A DNA stretch of 64,000 nt from CAVTJX01 sp963735175 (GCA_963735175.1 CAVTJX010000008.1:186001-250000); one strand, 5' to 3'; positions 36,592-46,072 are shown, counted from the stretch's first letter. Notes: a model not told the origin generated them from the sequence alone. Translations and numbers: made by a program.

Positions 36592-37782
36592 ATGCGACTT
36601 TACGAACACGAAGGCAAGACCTTCTTTGCCAAAGACAAGATTCCGGTTTCCCAGGGCAAGGTTGTTACCACCGTTAACGACGCGGTAGCCGCCGCGAATG
36701 CCATCGGCTATCCCGTCGTCATCAAGGCCCAGGTGCTGACCGGCGGCCGCGGCAAGGCCGGCGGCGTGAAGGTGGCGAAGAGCGAAGCCGAAGCGCGCGC
36801 CACGCGCAGAACATTCTCGCCCTCACCATCAAGGGCTATCCCGTCGAAAAACTGCTGATCGAGCCCGCACTCGACATCGCACGCGAGATTTATCTCGGCG
36901 TGACCATCGACCGCGCGAACTACAAGATCGTGCTCATCGGCTGCGCCGAAGGCGGCGTGGAGATCGAAGAGACCGCCAAGACGCATCCCGAAAAAATCAT
37001 CAAGATGCCGTTTGAGATCGACGAACCCTGCTACGGCTACCACGGCATTCAGATGGCGCAGAAGCTGGGCCTTTCGGGCAACGACCTGAAGGACGTGGCG
37101 GCCATCGCCGTCAAGCTCTTCAATATGTTCAAGAAGCTCGACGCCAAGGTGGTGGAGATCAATCCGCTCGTCAAGACCAAAGAGGGCAAGTGGATCGCCG
37201 CCGACGCGCGCATGGCGCTCGACGACGACGCGATGTTCCGCCATCCGGAAGTCGCGGAGATGGGGATCAGCGAGCGCCACGAAGAAGGCGAACTGACGCC
37301 GCGCGAACAGCAGGCCCGCGAGTGGGGCATTCCCTACGTGGATCTTGACGGCGACATCGGCATGTTTCCCGGCGGCGCGGGCTTCGGGATTGTGGGCAAC
37401 GATTTCATCCATTACTACGGCGGCAAGCCGGCGAACTTCATGGACAGCGGCGGCGGTCCCGCCCCCGAGCGGATCGCGAAGATGCTGGTGCTGCTGGACG
37501 ACAATCCGCAGGTGAAGGCGATTTTCGGCGCGCGCTTCGGCGGCATTTCGCGCTGCGACGACTTTGCCAAGGGCGTGGTGCAGTTCCTGAAGGAGCACGG
37601 CCTCAGTAAGCCGATGGTGGTGCGGATGACGGGCAACAAGTGGCAGGAAGGGCTCGCGATCTTCGACGCAGGCCCGCAAGGACGCGCCCGCGCTCTTCAA
37701 GCAGCTCGAATTCCACGGCATCGAGACGCCGATTGAGGATATCAGCCAGCGGGCGGTGGAGTTGGCCAAGCAGGCGAAGTAA
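36592..37782 (+). CDS. sucC: Succinyl-CoA ligase (ADP-forming) beta subunit, frameshifted
   Basis: ATP-grasp subunit of succinyl-CoA synthetase (TCA cycle). MRLYEHEGKTFFAKDKIPV, then YPVVIKAQVLTGGRGKAGGVK (nucleotide-binding loop), VVEINPLVKTKEGKWIAADARM (metal ligands), and the phosphate/CoA loop PANFMDSGGGPAPERIAKM. About 395 residues with repair. Frame changes near 36805 (AEARA to QNILALTIKGYP) and 37670 (DA to RKDAPALFKQLEFHGIETP). No sucD is next to it in this window. A pyrimidine-rich leader (CCCTTTTTCATTTC...) precedes the ATG. Confidence 0.88.
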
Positions 37783-37827
37783 GAGATCGAGCCCAATGAA
37801 AGGTCTTGCGCCTTTCACGCGATCTCT
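37782..37827 (+). other. Long interrupted hairpin after sucC
   Basis: AGAGATCG/CGATCTCT outer stem and TGAAAGG/CCTTTCA inner stem with a 7-nt loop. Probably a terminator or attenuator, although no clear T-run follows. Confidence 0.5.
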
Positions 37828-37866
37828 CGACGAAAATACGAAAACCCTCATGCTTGTGGGAGAGCA

Positions 37867-38286
37867 ATGCCGCCATTCAAGAGACTCCTTGATCGGTCAG
37901 AGCGTCTTACACACGAGAGTTTGTCTGAAGCGTGCGAACGTTGGGGTGCCCGAGTGTGCCCTAAAGTACGGTTGGCCGATGTTTTGCCTATTGATAGGTC
38001 CGGCCTCGATCATAGCTTGTACCGATATGCCTTGATGGCCCACTTCGATTTCGTGGTGTGTGATTGCGATCACAATCCGCAATTCTGCGTAGAATTTGAC
38101 GGTGCCTCTCACCAGCGTGCCGACCAAATAGCGCGTGACCGAAAGAAGAATTCTCTTTGCTTGCAGTTTGAGTTTCCGATACTTCGGATCAACTCGAATT
38201 ATATGCTGAAGCAGTATCGGCAGATGAGCCTGCTTACTTGGTTGGTCGATGCGTGGTTTTTGGAACAGGGCTTTTATGAAGCTTAG
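37867..38286 (+). CDS. DUF2726-domain protein
   Basis: 139 residues in AT-richer DNA than the neighbours. RLTHESLSEACERWGARVCPKVRLADVLPI, FDFVVCDCDHNPQFCVEFDGASH and KNSLCLQFEFPILRINSNY match DUF2726, a nuclease-like (PD-(D/E)xK/VSR-related) domain: the VEFDG and KNSLC region parallels the D/E...K core. An alternative longer N-terminus may start at ATG 37796 with one frame change. Its stop is overlapped by the next ORF. A defence or DNA-processing role is possible but not shown. Confidence 0.7.
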   Translation: MPPFKRLLDRSERLTHESLSEACERWGARVCPKVRLADVLPIDRSGLDHSLYRYALMAHFDFVVCDCDHNPQFCVEFDGASHQRADQIARDRKKNSLCLQFEFPILRINSNYMLKQYRQMSLLTWLVDAWFLEQGFYEA

Positions 38287-38742
38287 CAAGGTGGTCATAT
38301 TCCGTGGGACGAACCGTTTGATCCAATATTTCTATCCTACGAAGTGAAAGGGGTCAAACGAAGGTTCCCACTAATGCTATCCCGTCAGGGCATTGACGCC
38401 GTTAGAAAACTTCACGAGGAGGGCCGCTGTAGAGACTTCTCTCCGTCTGTTGTTGTGGGGACTGATGGGGAGGGAAACATCCGAGCGATTGCATGGATTT
38501 TGATCGACGAAGCGACAGGGGTGTTTGCGCATACTGGCATACGAAATCAACTGTTTTCTTCGTTTGTGCCTGATGCAATCGAGGAGATTGCACTATGTGA
38601 CGTGACGGACCAGCTACAAGATGTCCTCCAACAGAAATGTCGACCAGCAAGCCGTTATTATATTGAGCAGAAAATATCTGCATTCGATGCTCGTTACAAA
38701 ATGTTGCAAGCCCACATAAGCAGTGTTGGGCGAAGCGCTTGA
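38276..38742 (+). CDS. Unknown protein coupled to the DUF2726 gene, frameshifted once
   Basis: About 155 residues. ATG 38276 lies inside the end of the DUF2726 gene; MKLSKVVI then needs one added C near 38312 to read FPWDEPFDPIFLSYEVKGVKRRFPLM and on to the stop at 38742 without further problems. The rest (GIDAVRKLHEEGRCRDFSPSV, IRAIAWILIDEATGVFAHTG, DQLQDVLQQKCRPASRYYI) is predicted alpha/beta and soluble. I do not recognise the family. Shares the AT-rich composition and coupling of the preceding gene, so both probably moved together. Confidence 0.6.
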
Positions 38743-38791
38743 GCCGATGCATGACCGCAGGCATGGCTAAGAGCGAAGGGAAACCGCGTTC

Positions 38792-39784
38792 ATGGACGAA
38801 GCATCCCGGGCGAAAATCCGCAAGAAGGCCAAAGCGCGGTTTGTGCGCAGCGTGATTGCGCTCTGTATGCTGTCCGCGTTGTTTGCCGGAGAGCGGTATT
38901 TGCAGCGGTACTGGACGGACAACCGCGACCTGACGCGACTGGCGCTGGAAGGCAAGGCGACGCAGCTCAGCACCGAACTCGCGCGCTTCTATATGGACCG
39001 GCCGCGGCTGCTGATCGAGTGCCCGCCGCCGGACCGCACCGGCAACCTTGCGGCGTGGACGACGACCGTGCAGAAAGCGCTCGAACAGCCGGTGGCGGTG
39101 TTTCTGCGGCTGGGACGGGCGACCATCTGGGTGGCGGCGCCGGACGAACTGCAGGACGGCGTGGCCTTTGCCGAAGCGAGCTTCACCGCCGATTCTGTTC
39201 TGGGTAATCGCGACCGTCCCGACCGGCGCGGCATGATGCTGGTGAGTCACTGGAGCGTGCCGCAGAATTCGGCTAACCCCGACTGGCAAATCTGGATGGT
39301 CGGCCTCGTCGCCGACAGCGTGCGCTGGGGCGTGGTGCTGCGGCAGCGCGATGTGTGGCCGCTGTTCTTCAAGCGGCTGTCACGGCCCGCCGCTTCGTGG
39401 CCCAAGCCGCTGGACTTCAACGATCCTGCGTGGGTGTTGAAAAACGAACTGGCCCTGCCGTCGTCCGCGGAGGCGGGAAAGTTTCTGACTACACTCCGCG
39501 CGTTCGACGAGAGGGGGCGCGTGATCTTTACGAGTCCCGGCCTCGATACCACCCGCGTTTTTTACCGCAGCGATTCCAAGGACGGGCGCGTGGTGGACTT
39601 CCACCAGTCCCGGCTGGACGCGCTGCACGACCAAGCCGTGGCGCGCAATCGCCTCCCGTGGTTCATTGTGATCTTCCCCGTGCTCTTGATCGTGCCGATC
39701 TATCGCTGGTACCGCCAGGTGCGGCTGCTGACCGCATCCGAGCCGGCCGAACCTGTATCCCATCCCGAATCCATGAATGCTTGA
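38792..39784 (+). CDS. Bitopic membrane protein of unknown function, paralogue A
   Basis: 330 residues, intact. Basic N-terminus (MDEASRAKIRKKAKARFVRS), first membrane helix at about 19-36, a periplasmic domain of about 250 residues, and a second helix near the C-terminus (WFIVIFPVLLIVPIYRWYRQV). The extracytoplasmic part has a QPVAVFLRLGRATIWVAA strand, RWGVVLRQRDVWPLFFKRL, and RGRVIFTSPGLDTTRVFYRS. These align with the next gene. The layout resembles a sensor domain without a signalling output. Function not recognised. Confidence 0.7.
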   Translation: MDEASRAKIRKKAKARFVRSVIALCMLSALFAGERYLQRYWTDNRDLTRLALEGKATQLSTELARFYMDRPRLLIECPPPDRTGNLAAWTTTVQKALEQPVAVFLRLGRATIWVAAPDELQDGVAFAEASFTADSVLGNRDRPDRRGMMLVSHWSVPQNSANPDWQIWMVGLVADSVRWGVVLRQRDVWPLFFKRLSRPAASWPKPLDFNDPAWVLKNELALPSSAEAGKFLTTLRAFDERGRVIFTSPGLDTTRVFYRSDSKDGRVVDFHQSRLDALHDQAVARNRLPWFIVIFPVLLIVPIYRWYRQVRLLTASEPAEPVSHPESMNA

Positions 39785-40697
39785 GCGCATGACCGAATCC
39801 GAACGCCAGAAGCTGCGCCGCAAGGCGGGGATCGTCCACTGGGCGGCCCAGGGTTATCTGTTTCTGCTGATCCTGTACACGATCTTCGGCATGCGGGTGA
39901 TCAGCGAGAATTACGCACAGGCGCGACTGGGCGCGACCTCCATGGCGGTGATGGACGCCTTCAGCGCGTTCAACGAAACGCGCCAGCGTGAGCTGCCGGC
40001 GTTTCGGCCGCCTGCCGATGCCGCGGCCCGCACCGCCTGGGCCATGCGCGTGCAGGAGCAACTCGGCCAGAGTGCGGCGGTGTTCCTGCAACGCGGAACC
40101 GACATCCAGTGGCTTTCGCACCCGGCCTCGCTGGCTCCCGCGCTGCCGCAGGCGCTGCGGGCGCTCACGCCGCACGCGGGGGATTCGCTGCAAGGGCGTG
40201 TCGATACCCTGGGCGCGATGGTGATCGAAACGGTTGGTCTCAAACGCGAGGCCGACGACAGCACCGCCAGCCAGCTTTGGGTGGTGAGCCGCATGGGCGA
40301 CACTTTGCGCTGGGGTGTGGTGCTTTCGTGGTTCGACGCCTGGCAGGCATTCTTCAAGGATCTCGACCGCGCGCCCGCACTGCCGGACCGTGCCGTGACG
40401 CGCCTCGTGCGCCACCTGGTGCAGGCGGAGCAGGGCCGCTTTTCCTACCGCACCGCCGTGCTCGCCCGTCTCGACGGCAAGCAGATCTACGCGTCGCCCG
40501 GCCTCAACACGTCGCGGCCCTCATTCCATTCGGATTTGCGCCGGTTGCAGATCAACTACTATCTGTCGCGCGCGGATCTCTACTACGGCAATTTCAACGG
40601 CTCGCCGCTGCGCTGGAGCCGCGTGCTGGCCTATGCCGTCTTCATGCTGCTCTTCTATTCGCATTACCGCTGGGTGCGCCGTTTAACGGCGCCATAG
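39777..40697 (+). CDS. Bitopic membrane protein of unknown function, paralogue B
   Basis: 306 residues, intact, overlapping paralogue A by 8 bases. Same topology: basic start (TESERQKLRRKAG), helix at about 22-42 (LFLLILYTIFGMRVI), a periplasmic domain, and a C-terminal helix (VLAYAVFMLLFYSHY). Matching blocks: QSAAVFLQRGTDIQWLSH, RWGVVLSWFDAWQAFFKDL and GKQIYASPGLNTSRPSFHS. A second start, ATG 39789, is possible. Coupled genes with opposite small sequence drift suggest a hetero-oligomer. Function unknown. Confidence 0.7.
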   Translation: MLERMTESERQKLRRKAGIVHWAAQGYLFLLILYTIFGMRVISENYAQARLGATSMAVMDAFSAFNETRQRELPAFRPPADAAARTAWAMRVQEQLGQSAAVFLQRGTDIQWLSHPASLAPALPQALRALTPHAGDSLQGRVDTLGAMVIETVGLKREADDSTASQLWVVSRMGDTLRWGVVLSWFDAWQAFFKDLDRAPALPDRAVTRLVRHLVQAEQGRFSYRTAVLARLDGKQIYASPGLNTSRPSFHSDLRRLQINYYLSRADLYYGNFNGSPLRWSRVLAYAVFMLLFYSHYRWVRRLTAP

Positions 40698-40768
40698 TTT
40701 ATTCTCATTCCATTCGCGTTCGAATTTTCCCCGGCTTCGCCGTGCTCGCTCATAGCCAAGGACATGCC

Positions 40769-42031
40769 ATGCGTTCCCTGATCCTCTGTCTGTTCGTGCT
40801 CGCTCTCACCACCGCGGCTCTCGCCCAGTCGCCGTTTCCCGACCCGGTGCTCGGCGCTCGCCCCGGCGTGTTTTCCGCGCGCAGCCTCAGTCTGGGGCAC
40901 ACGTATCTCACCGACCAGGCCGGTCCCGCCGCGCTCGCCGGCAATCCGGCCACGCTCACGTCGCAGACCACGCGCTGGCATTTCGAATTGAACGGCGATG
41001 TCTCGCGCGTCAAGGAAGCGCGGAAGTATCCCTTCTATGACGCGTTCGACGGCGTGCTGGCCTATAACAACTACGCGCTCAACGACCACCTGTTTTCCAA
41101 ACTCGAAGGCGGAGTCAGCGCGCGCGTGCCGCTGAAACCCGTGGAATCGCTGGTGCTGTCGGCTGGCAGCTACGCGCTGTACCGCTTCGATTACCTCTAT
41201 CGTGAGGAAGTGCGCGACCGCTACAGCGCGGGCGGCATTCAGGACCGCCGCCTCGGCGAAAACAAACTCGAAGTGGACGGCGACCTGCGCTCGCTGTCCG
41301 TAGGCGCAGCGACCAAGCTGCACGGTCCGCTGTCGGTGGGCGCCAGTTTCGCCACGGTCGTGGGCGACTGGACGTACACCAAGAGCGTGGATTACGCCAG
41401 TCCCGACTCCGCCGACATCCTCAACCAGACCGACTATTCGCCGGATGGCACACTTGCCGAAACCGCGCTCGGGATGACCTACGTCGTCAGTTCCCGCCTG
41501 ACCATCGGCGGGCGGGCACTGCTGCCCCTCGGCGACTACACCGTGAACCGCGATTATCGCTATGACCTCGGTGACAGCACGATGCTGCGCGGCTCGCAGG
41601 CGACCACCGTCACCTATCCCAGCCACTATGCGCTGGGCGTGATGTACCAGCCGCGCGGCGAGTACCGGCCGAAGTTGATGCTCGAAGGCGAGCTGCATAC
41701 CACCAGCGACCTCGCCCCGGATCTCGACGACACCTTTGAGATTCGCGCGGGCGCCGAGCAGGAACTCGTGCCCGGCACACCCGTGCGTTTCGGCTTTGTC
41801 TACACCACCTCGGCAGGCGACAAAGAGCGCGCCAGCACGCTGTTTACGGCGGGCATCGGTTTCACGCTGCAGAAGTTTCACGGCGATCTGAGCGTGGAAC
41901 TGGGCAAGATGAACTACCAGGCGCGGGACCTGTTCCCGCAATCGTACTACGGCGACACCGACCGGACCGACCTCGACCGCGTGGAAACCGCCCTCTTCCG
42001 CGGCCTGATCACGCTGAGCTACGAACTGTAG
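40769..42031 (+). CDS. Outer-membrane beta-barrel protein (OmpP1/FadL-PorV-like)
   Basis: 420 residues. Signal peptide ends TTAALA-QS. The mature start GVFSARSLSLGHTYLTDQAGPAALAGNPATL recalls the FadL/PorV-type plug region; the rest alternates polar and non-polar residues as beta-strands and ends FRGLITLSYEL with an aromatic-rich final strand. Probably a transport or attachment barrel. It is followed immediately (1 base) by the secreted endonuclease gene, so both may work together at the cell surface. Confidence 0.72.
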   Translation: MRSLILCLFVLALTTAALAQSPFPDPVLGARPGVFSARSLSLGHTYLTDQAGPAALAGNPATLTSQTTRWHFELNGDVSRVKEARKYPFYDAFDGVLAYNNYALNDHLFSKLEGGVSARVPLKPVESLVLSAGSYALYRFDYLYREEVRDRYSAGGIQDRRLGENKLEVDGDLRSLSVGAATKLHGPLSVGASFATVVGDWTYTKSVDYASPDSADILNQTDYSPDGTLAETALGMTYVVSSRLTIGGRALLPLGDYTVNRDYRYDLGDSTMLRGSQATTVTYPSHYALGVMYQPRGEYRPKLMLEGELHTTSDLAPDLDDTFEIRAGAEQELVPGTPVRFGFVYTTSAGDKERASTLFTAGIGFTLQKFHGDLSVELGKMNYQARDLFPQSYYGDTDRTDLDRVETALFRGLITLSYEL

Positions 42032-42032
42032 A

Positions 42033-42824
42033 ATGCGCGTACGTTTCGCCTTTGTCCTGCTATTCGCGCTCGCCGCTTGTGGCCGCGCTCAAACCAATCC
42101 CGAAGGCGTTGACCTCGGCAGTCCATCGCACAGCGGCTGCGCTCGGATTTACCACACCGGCTTCACCCTCTGCTACAGCGAACCGCACGAACAGGCGGCA
42201 TGGGTGGCGTATCAACTGACGCGCGGCGAAGTCCAGAGCCAGAAGGCCAGCCGCAAGGACATGCAATTCGCCGACGACAAGGATGTGCCCACGGGCTCGG
42301 CGACGAAGGACGATTACCGCAATACCGGATTCGACAAAGGCCACCTCGCTCCGGCCGCCGACATGAAGTGGAGCGTGAAGGCGATGCGCGAGTGCTTTCT
42401 GCTCAGCAACATCAGTCCCCAGCGGCACGAATTCAACGCTGGAATCTGGGAAGATCTGGAAAGCGCCGTGCGCGCGGTTGCGGTGCGGCGGAGCACAGTA
42501 GACATTGTGACCGGTCCGGTGCTCGAAGCGGGTTTGCCGAAGATCGGTCGCGAAGGCGTCTCCGTGCCGCGCCGCTTCTTCAAGGTACTGCTCTGCCGCG
42601 CCGGCGGCGTGCGCGCCATCGGCTTTCTGATGCCGAACGAATTTCGGACGGAAGATTTCACCAAGTTTGCCGTGCCCGTCGATTCTGTGGAAGCCGTGAC
42701 GGGCCTGGATTTCTTCAATACGCTGGATGATTCGATTGAGAATGCCGCCGAGCGCGCGCGCGACACGCGCTGGTGGTTCCCCGGCGCTATCCCCCAAGCC
42801 GCAAGGAAACGACCGCGACCATGA
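42033..42824 (+). CDS. DNA/RNA non-specific endonuclease lipoprotein (NUC1 family)
   Basis: 263 residues. Lipoprotein-like signal ALAACGRAQ. The nuclease core shows NTGFDKGHLAPAADMKW, a DRGH-type motif with catalytic His, then LLSNISPQRHEFNAGIWEDLE with the metal-binding Asn, and VTGPVLE in the usual place. Members cut single- and double-stranded DNA and RNA outside the cell. The stop overlaps the 5'-nucleotidase gene by 4 bases (ATGA), which suggests a nucleic acid-scavenging operon. Confidence 0.87.
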   Translation: MRVRFAFVLLFALAACGRAQTNPEGVDLGSPSHSGCARIYHTGFTLCYSEPHEQAAWVAYQLTRGEVQSQKASRKDMQFADDKDVPTGSATKDDYRNTGFDKGHLAPAADMKWSVKAMRECFLLSNISPQRHEFNAGIWEDLESAVRAVAVRRSTVDIVTGPVLEAGLPKIGREGVSVPRRFFKVLLCRAGGVRAIGFLMPNEFRTEDFTKFAVPVDSVEAVTGLDFFNTLDDSIENAAERARDTRWWFPGAIPQAARKRPRP

Positions 42825-44437
42825 AATACGCGCTGCTGTTTATCTGCTTCTGCCTCTGCCTGGCCACCGCCGGCGCCGCACCCGGCGCCACGTGGTCACT
42901 GGTGGTCGGCCACACTAACGACGTCCACGGCGGCGTCGACTCGTCCGAAGCGACGTTCATGAATCCCGAGTTCCCGCCGCAGCTTGGCGGCGGCGCTTCA
43001 GCGGCGCGGCTCATCAACCAACTCAGGGCCATCGCGAAGCGGGACCACGGAGGGTTTCTGCTGCTCGATACCGGCGATATTTTTCAGGGCACGCTGGTCG
43101 GCACCAAGTCGAAGGGTGACGCCGTGGTGCGTTACATGAACGAGGTTGGCTACGACGCCTGGGTGCTGGGCAATCACGAATTTGACTTGGGGCGCGCCGT
43201 GCCCGAGGGCCTGATGCAGCAGGCCGATTTCGCCGTGCTTTCGGCCAACGTCATCGACACCACCGGCGGCGTGCGCCGGAATTTCGCCCGGCCCTATTTG
43301 ATCCGTGATTTCGGAGTGATGAAGGTCGGGATCGTGGGTATCACCACCAGCGGTACCACGCGCGCCTCATTCGAGGAAAACGTGAGGAACCTCGTGTTTG
43401 AGCCGGAAGTGCCCACCCTGGCTGCCTACCGCGACACGTTGCGCGCGCTGGGTTGCGACGTCGTCATCGCCGCCTGCCACCTCGGGTTGCCGTTCGACCG
43501 CTGGGAAGCCGCCGCCGACGTGGACCGCCGCGAACGGGAAGGCTGGAAATCGCCCTTCGTCCAGAATGCGATGGAACTTATCCGCCGCGTGCCGGGAATC
43601 GACATCCTGTTCGCGGGCGATATCCACGTCGGCTATCAGGTGCCGTGGGTCGATCCGGTGAATCACACGCCCTGCTTCCAGGGCTATGGGCGCGGCACCA
43701 ATCTGCTGGCCGTGGAATTCCAGTTCGATCTCGCCACGAAGAAGCTGCTCGGCTGGAAGAACTTTCAGGACGACGGCACGCTGATCACACTCATGTCCGA
43801 CCGCTTCCCCCGCGAGCGCAACGTGGCGCTCTCCATCGATACGGTGGCGGCCCGCGTGGAGCAGGGCTACAACGAACGCATTGGCGAGGCCGTAATTCCG
43901 GTGACGCGCACGGGCGAGGGCGAATCCCTGCTGGGAAATCTGATCGCCGACGCCATGTGCTGGAAACTGAAGGGTGACCTCGCGCTGACGAACAAGGGCG
44001 GCGTGCGCACCGATCTGCCCGCCGGCAACATCACCCCGCGCGACGTCTTCAACGTGCTGCCTTTCGACAACACGCTGGGCGCGGTTACGGTCACGGGCCG
44101 CTTCATGAAGGACCTGATTGAAGACAAGGTGGCTTACGGCGGCAGCGGCCTCTACGCCAGTGGAATGCGCGTGACGATCGATCGCGCCCGGCCGCGCGGC
44201 GAGCGCGTTACGAGCCTCGAAATCGCCGGCAAGCCCTACGAACCGGAAAAGAGCTACCGGCTCGTGACGACGGACTACCTGCTCGAAGGCAACTCGGGCA
44301 TGGAAAAGCTGGTGCAGCTCCGTGACCAGTCGGCGGTGGAGAGTGGCGTTTTCATGCGCGACGCGGTGATCGAGTATATCCGCGAGCATTCGCCCCTGCG
44401 CCCGAAACTCGACGGCCGCTGGCAGGTCCAGAACTGA
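42821..44437 (+). CDS. Secreted 5'-nucleotidase (UshA/calcineurin-like phosphoesterase)
   Basis: 538 residues, intact. Signal peptide (MKYALLFICFCLCLATAGA). The metallophosphoesterase motifs are complete: HTNDVHGG, DTGDIFQGT, VLGNHEFDLG, IIAACHLGLP-like and FAGDIHVGYQ. The C-terminal 5_nucleotid_C domain follows with NKGGVRTDLPAG and NVLPFDNTLG. It releases phosphate from nucleotides outside the inner membrane. ATG 42821 starts the signal peptide and overlaps the endonuclease stop. Confidence 0.9.
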   Translation: MKYALLFICFCLCLATAGAAPGATWSLVVGHTNDVHGGVDSSEATFMNPEFPPQLGGGASAARLINQLRAIAKRDHGGFLLLDTGDIFQGTLVGTKSKGDAVVRYMNEVGYDAWVLGNHEFDLGRAVPEGLMQQADFAVLSANVIDTTGGVRRNFARPYLIRDFGVMKVGIVGITTSGTTRASFEENVRNLVFEPEVPTLAAYRDTLRALGCDVVIAACHLGLPFDRWEAAADVDRREREGWKSPFVQNAMELIRRVPGIDILFAGDIHVGYQVPWVDPVNHTPCFQGYGRGTNLLAVEFQFDLATKKLLGWKNFQDDGTLITLMSDRFPRERNVALSIDTVAARVEQGYNERIGEAVIPVTRTGEGESLLGNLIADAMCWKLKGDLALTNKGGVRTDLPAGNITPRDVFNVLPFDNTLGAVTVTGRFMKDLIEDKVAYGGSGLYASGMRVTIDRARPRGERVTSLEIAGKPYEPEKSYRLVTTDYLLEGNSGMEKLVQLRDQSAVESGVFMRDAVIEYIREHSPLRPKLDGRWQVQN

Positions 44438-44508
44438 GATCCAGCCGCGCAATCGCACATTCCGAAATCCAGAATACAGTAGACAAATTTCTCTCAAAGG
44501 AGACCATT

Positions 44509-46017
44509 ATGTTGCGCGTCATTGGCTTGGCGATTCTGATCATGGGTATGGCCTTCGCGGCCTCAGCCCAGGTGATGATGAACGAATTCGTATACGACAC
44601 TCAGGGTACTGACGATCCGGCCATCATGTTCGTCGAGATTTTTGGTCCGGCGGGCACGAGCCTCGCGGGCTGGAGTCTGGTGGGGATTAACGGCAACGGC
44701 ACCGCCGTTTATCTGACAGTGCCGCTGACGGGCACCATTCCCGACGACGGCTATTACGTGGTGGGCGGCGCCTCAGTGTTGAATGTCGACCAGGTGGTGA
44801 CGGCGGATTTTCAGAACGCCGGCAGTTCGTCTGGCCCGCAGTGTGACGGTCTCGACCTGATGAACGGCGCGACATTGGTGGACCACCTGTGCTACGGTGA
44901 GTGTGCGACCAATGAGACCTGTAACGGCGAAGGCGGCGCAAATGCTCCCGATCCGTTTCCCTCAACCTCCAATCCCCACGTGGCCATCGCCCGTATTCCC
45001 GACCACTCAGATACGGACAATAACGGTACAGACTGGGTGACCGTAAGTGGAACCGATCTCACGCCCGGCACGCCCAACAGCGGCACGCCGTGCAAGCCGA
45101 CGATTGCCAGCCTGCTCGATATCCGCGAAAACGACATCGATGGCTTTCCGGCCATGAACGGCACCTTTGTGGTGACGCGCGGCATCGTCAATGTCGACAA
45201 CTATGTGTTTGACAGCACCTCGATCAGCCGCTTCTTCTTTCAGGATGACGACGCCGGCGTGTGCGTATTGTGGGGAACCGTTCCGCAGGGCATCATGGCG
45301 GGCGACTGCGTCGAAGTTTCGGGCTGGGTCTCCGGCTACCGCGGCCTAACGGAGATCGCGGCCAGCGGCGCGGGCAACTGCGTCTTCAACGTCGACACCA
45401 TCGGCCATGCCGATTTGCCCTCGCCCGAACTGATCACCACGACCTCGGACCTCGAATCCAAGGAAGGCATGCTGGTGCGAATGGACAACGTGACGATCAC
45501 CAACGGCGCCTGGCCCACTGAAGGCCAGTATGGCAATCTGACGGTGACCGACGGCGACGGCTTCATCGGCCTCAATATTGTCAAGTGGACCGACATTGAC
45601 GGCAGCCCCGCGCCCGTCGGAGCGTTCACGGTGATCGGTATTCTCAGCCAGTATGACAACACCTCGCCCTACGACGATTATTACCAGATCATGCCGCGCA
45701 GCACCGCCGACATCGTCACGGCGGGTGCGGAAGATCCCACGGCGGCGCCGCTGACGCGCGAGTTTTCGCTCGCGGGCGCGTACCCCAATCCCTTCAACCC
45801 GGCCACTGCGATCCGTTTTGAAGTCGGTTCGGCGCGCACGCTGACGCTCGCGATTTACGACCTGCTGGGCCGCGAAGTCGCGCATGAAATGCTGACCGGC
45901 CTCACCCCCGGCACGCACAGCTACACCTGGTCGCCCGAAGGCGCGGCCGGTCTCTACCTCGTGCGCGTCTCGGGCGCGAATTCCACGCAGACCGCGAAAC
46001 TGCTCTTTTTGAAGTAG
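44509..46017 (+). CDS. Secreted lamin-tail/OB-fold protein with type IX sorting tail
   Basis: 502 residues, intact. Signal peptide ends AAASA-QV. An N-terminal lamin tail domain (MMNEFVYDTQGTDDPAIMFVEI, SLAGWSLVGINGNG) is followed by an OB-like nucleic acid-binding segment (FVVTRGIVNVDNYVF, VSGWVSGYRGLTEI, VRMDNVTITNG) of the kind attached to extracellular nucleases, and a FlgD-like tail GAYPNPFNPATAIRFEV, LLGREVAHEM, GLYLVRVSG. No nuclease active site is visible. It lies after the endonuclease and nucleotidase genes, which supports a DNA-handling role at the surface. AAAGGAG precedes the ATG. Confidence 0.82.
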   Translation: MLRVIGLAILIMGMAFAASAQVMMNEFVYDTQGTDDPAIMFVEIFGPAGTSLAGWSLVGINGNGTAVYLTVPLTGTIPDDGYYVVGGASVLNVDQVVTADFQNAGSSSGPQCDGLDLMNGATLVDHLCYGECATNETCNGEGGANAPDPFPSTSNPHVAIARIPDHSDTDNNGTDWVTVSGTDLTPGTPNSGTPCKPTIASLLDIRENDIDGFPAMNGTFVVTRGIVNVDNYVFDSTSISRFFFQDDDAGVCVLWGTVPQGIMAGDCVEVSGWVSGYRGLTEIAASGAGNCVFNVDTIGHADLPSPELITTTSDLESKEGMLVRMDNVTITNGAWPTEGQYGNLTVTDGDGFIGLNIVKWTDIDGSPAPVGAFTVIGILSQYDNTSPYDDYYQIMPRSTADIVTAGAEDPTAAPLTREFSLAGAYPNPFNPATAIRFEVGSARTLTLAIYDLLGREVAHEMLTGLTPGTHSYTWSPEGAAGLYLVRVSGANSTQTAKLLFLK

Positions 46018-46042
46018 GCGGCGCGCTGTTGGTAAATGAAAA

Positions 46043-46072
46043 ACGCGGGCGGCCCGAAAGGGCCGCCCGCGT
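46043..46072. terminator. Perfect terminator-type hairpin after the lamin-tail gene
   Basis: 13-bp perfect stem ACGCGGGCGGCCC / GGGCCGCCCGCGT with GAAA tetraloop; lies downstream of two convergent units. Confidence 0.75.

Noticed and set aside
40664..41941. 425-codon open frame on the minus strand
   Set aside because: Antisense to the outer-membrane barrel gene, whose signal peptide and strand pattern are convincing.
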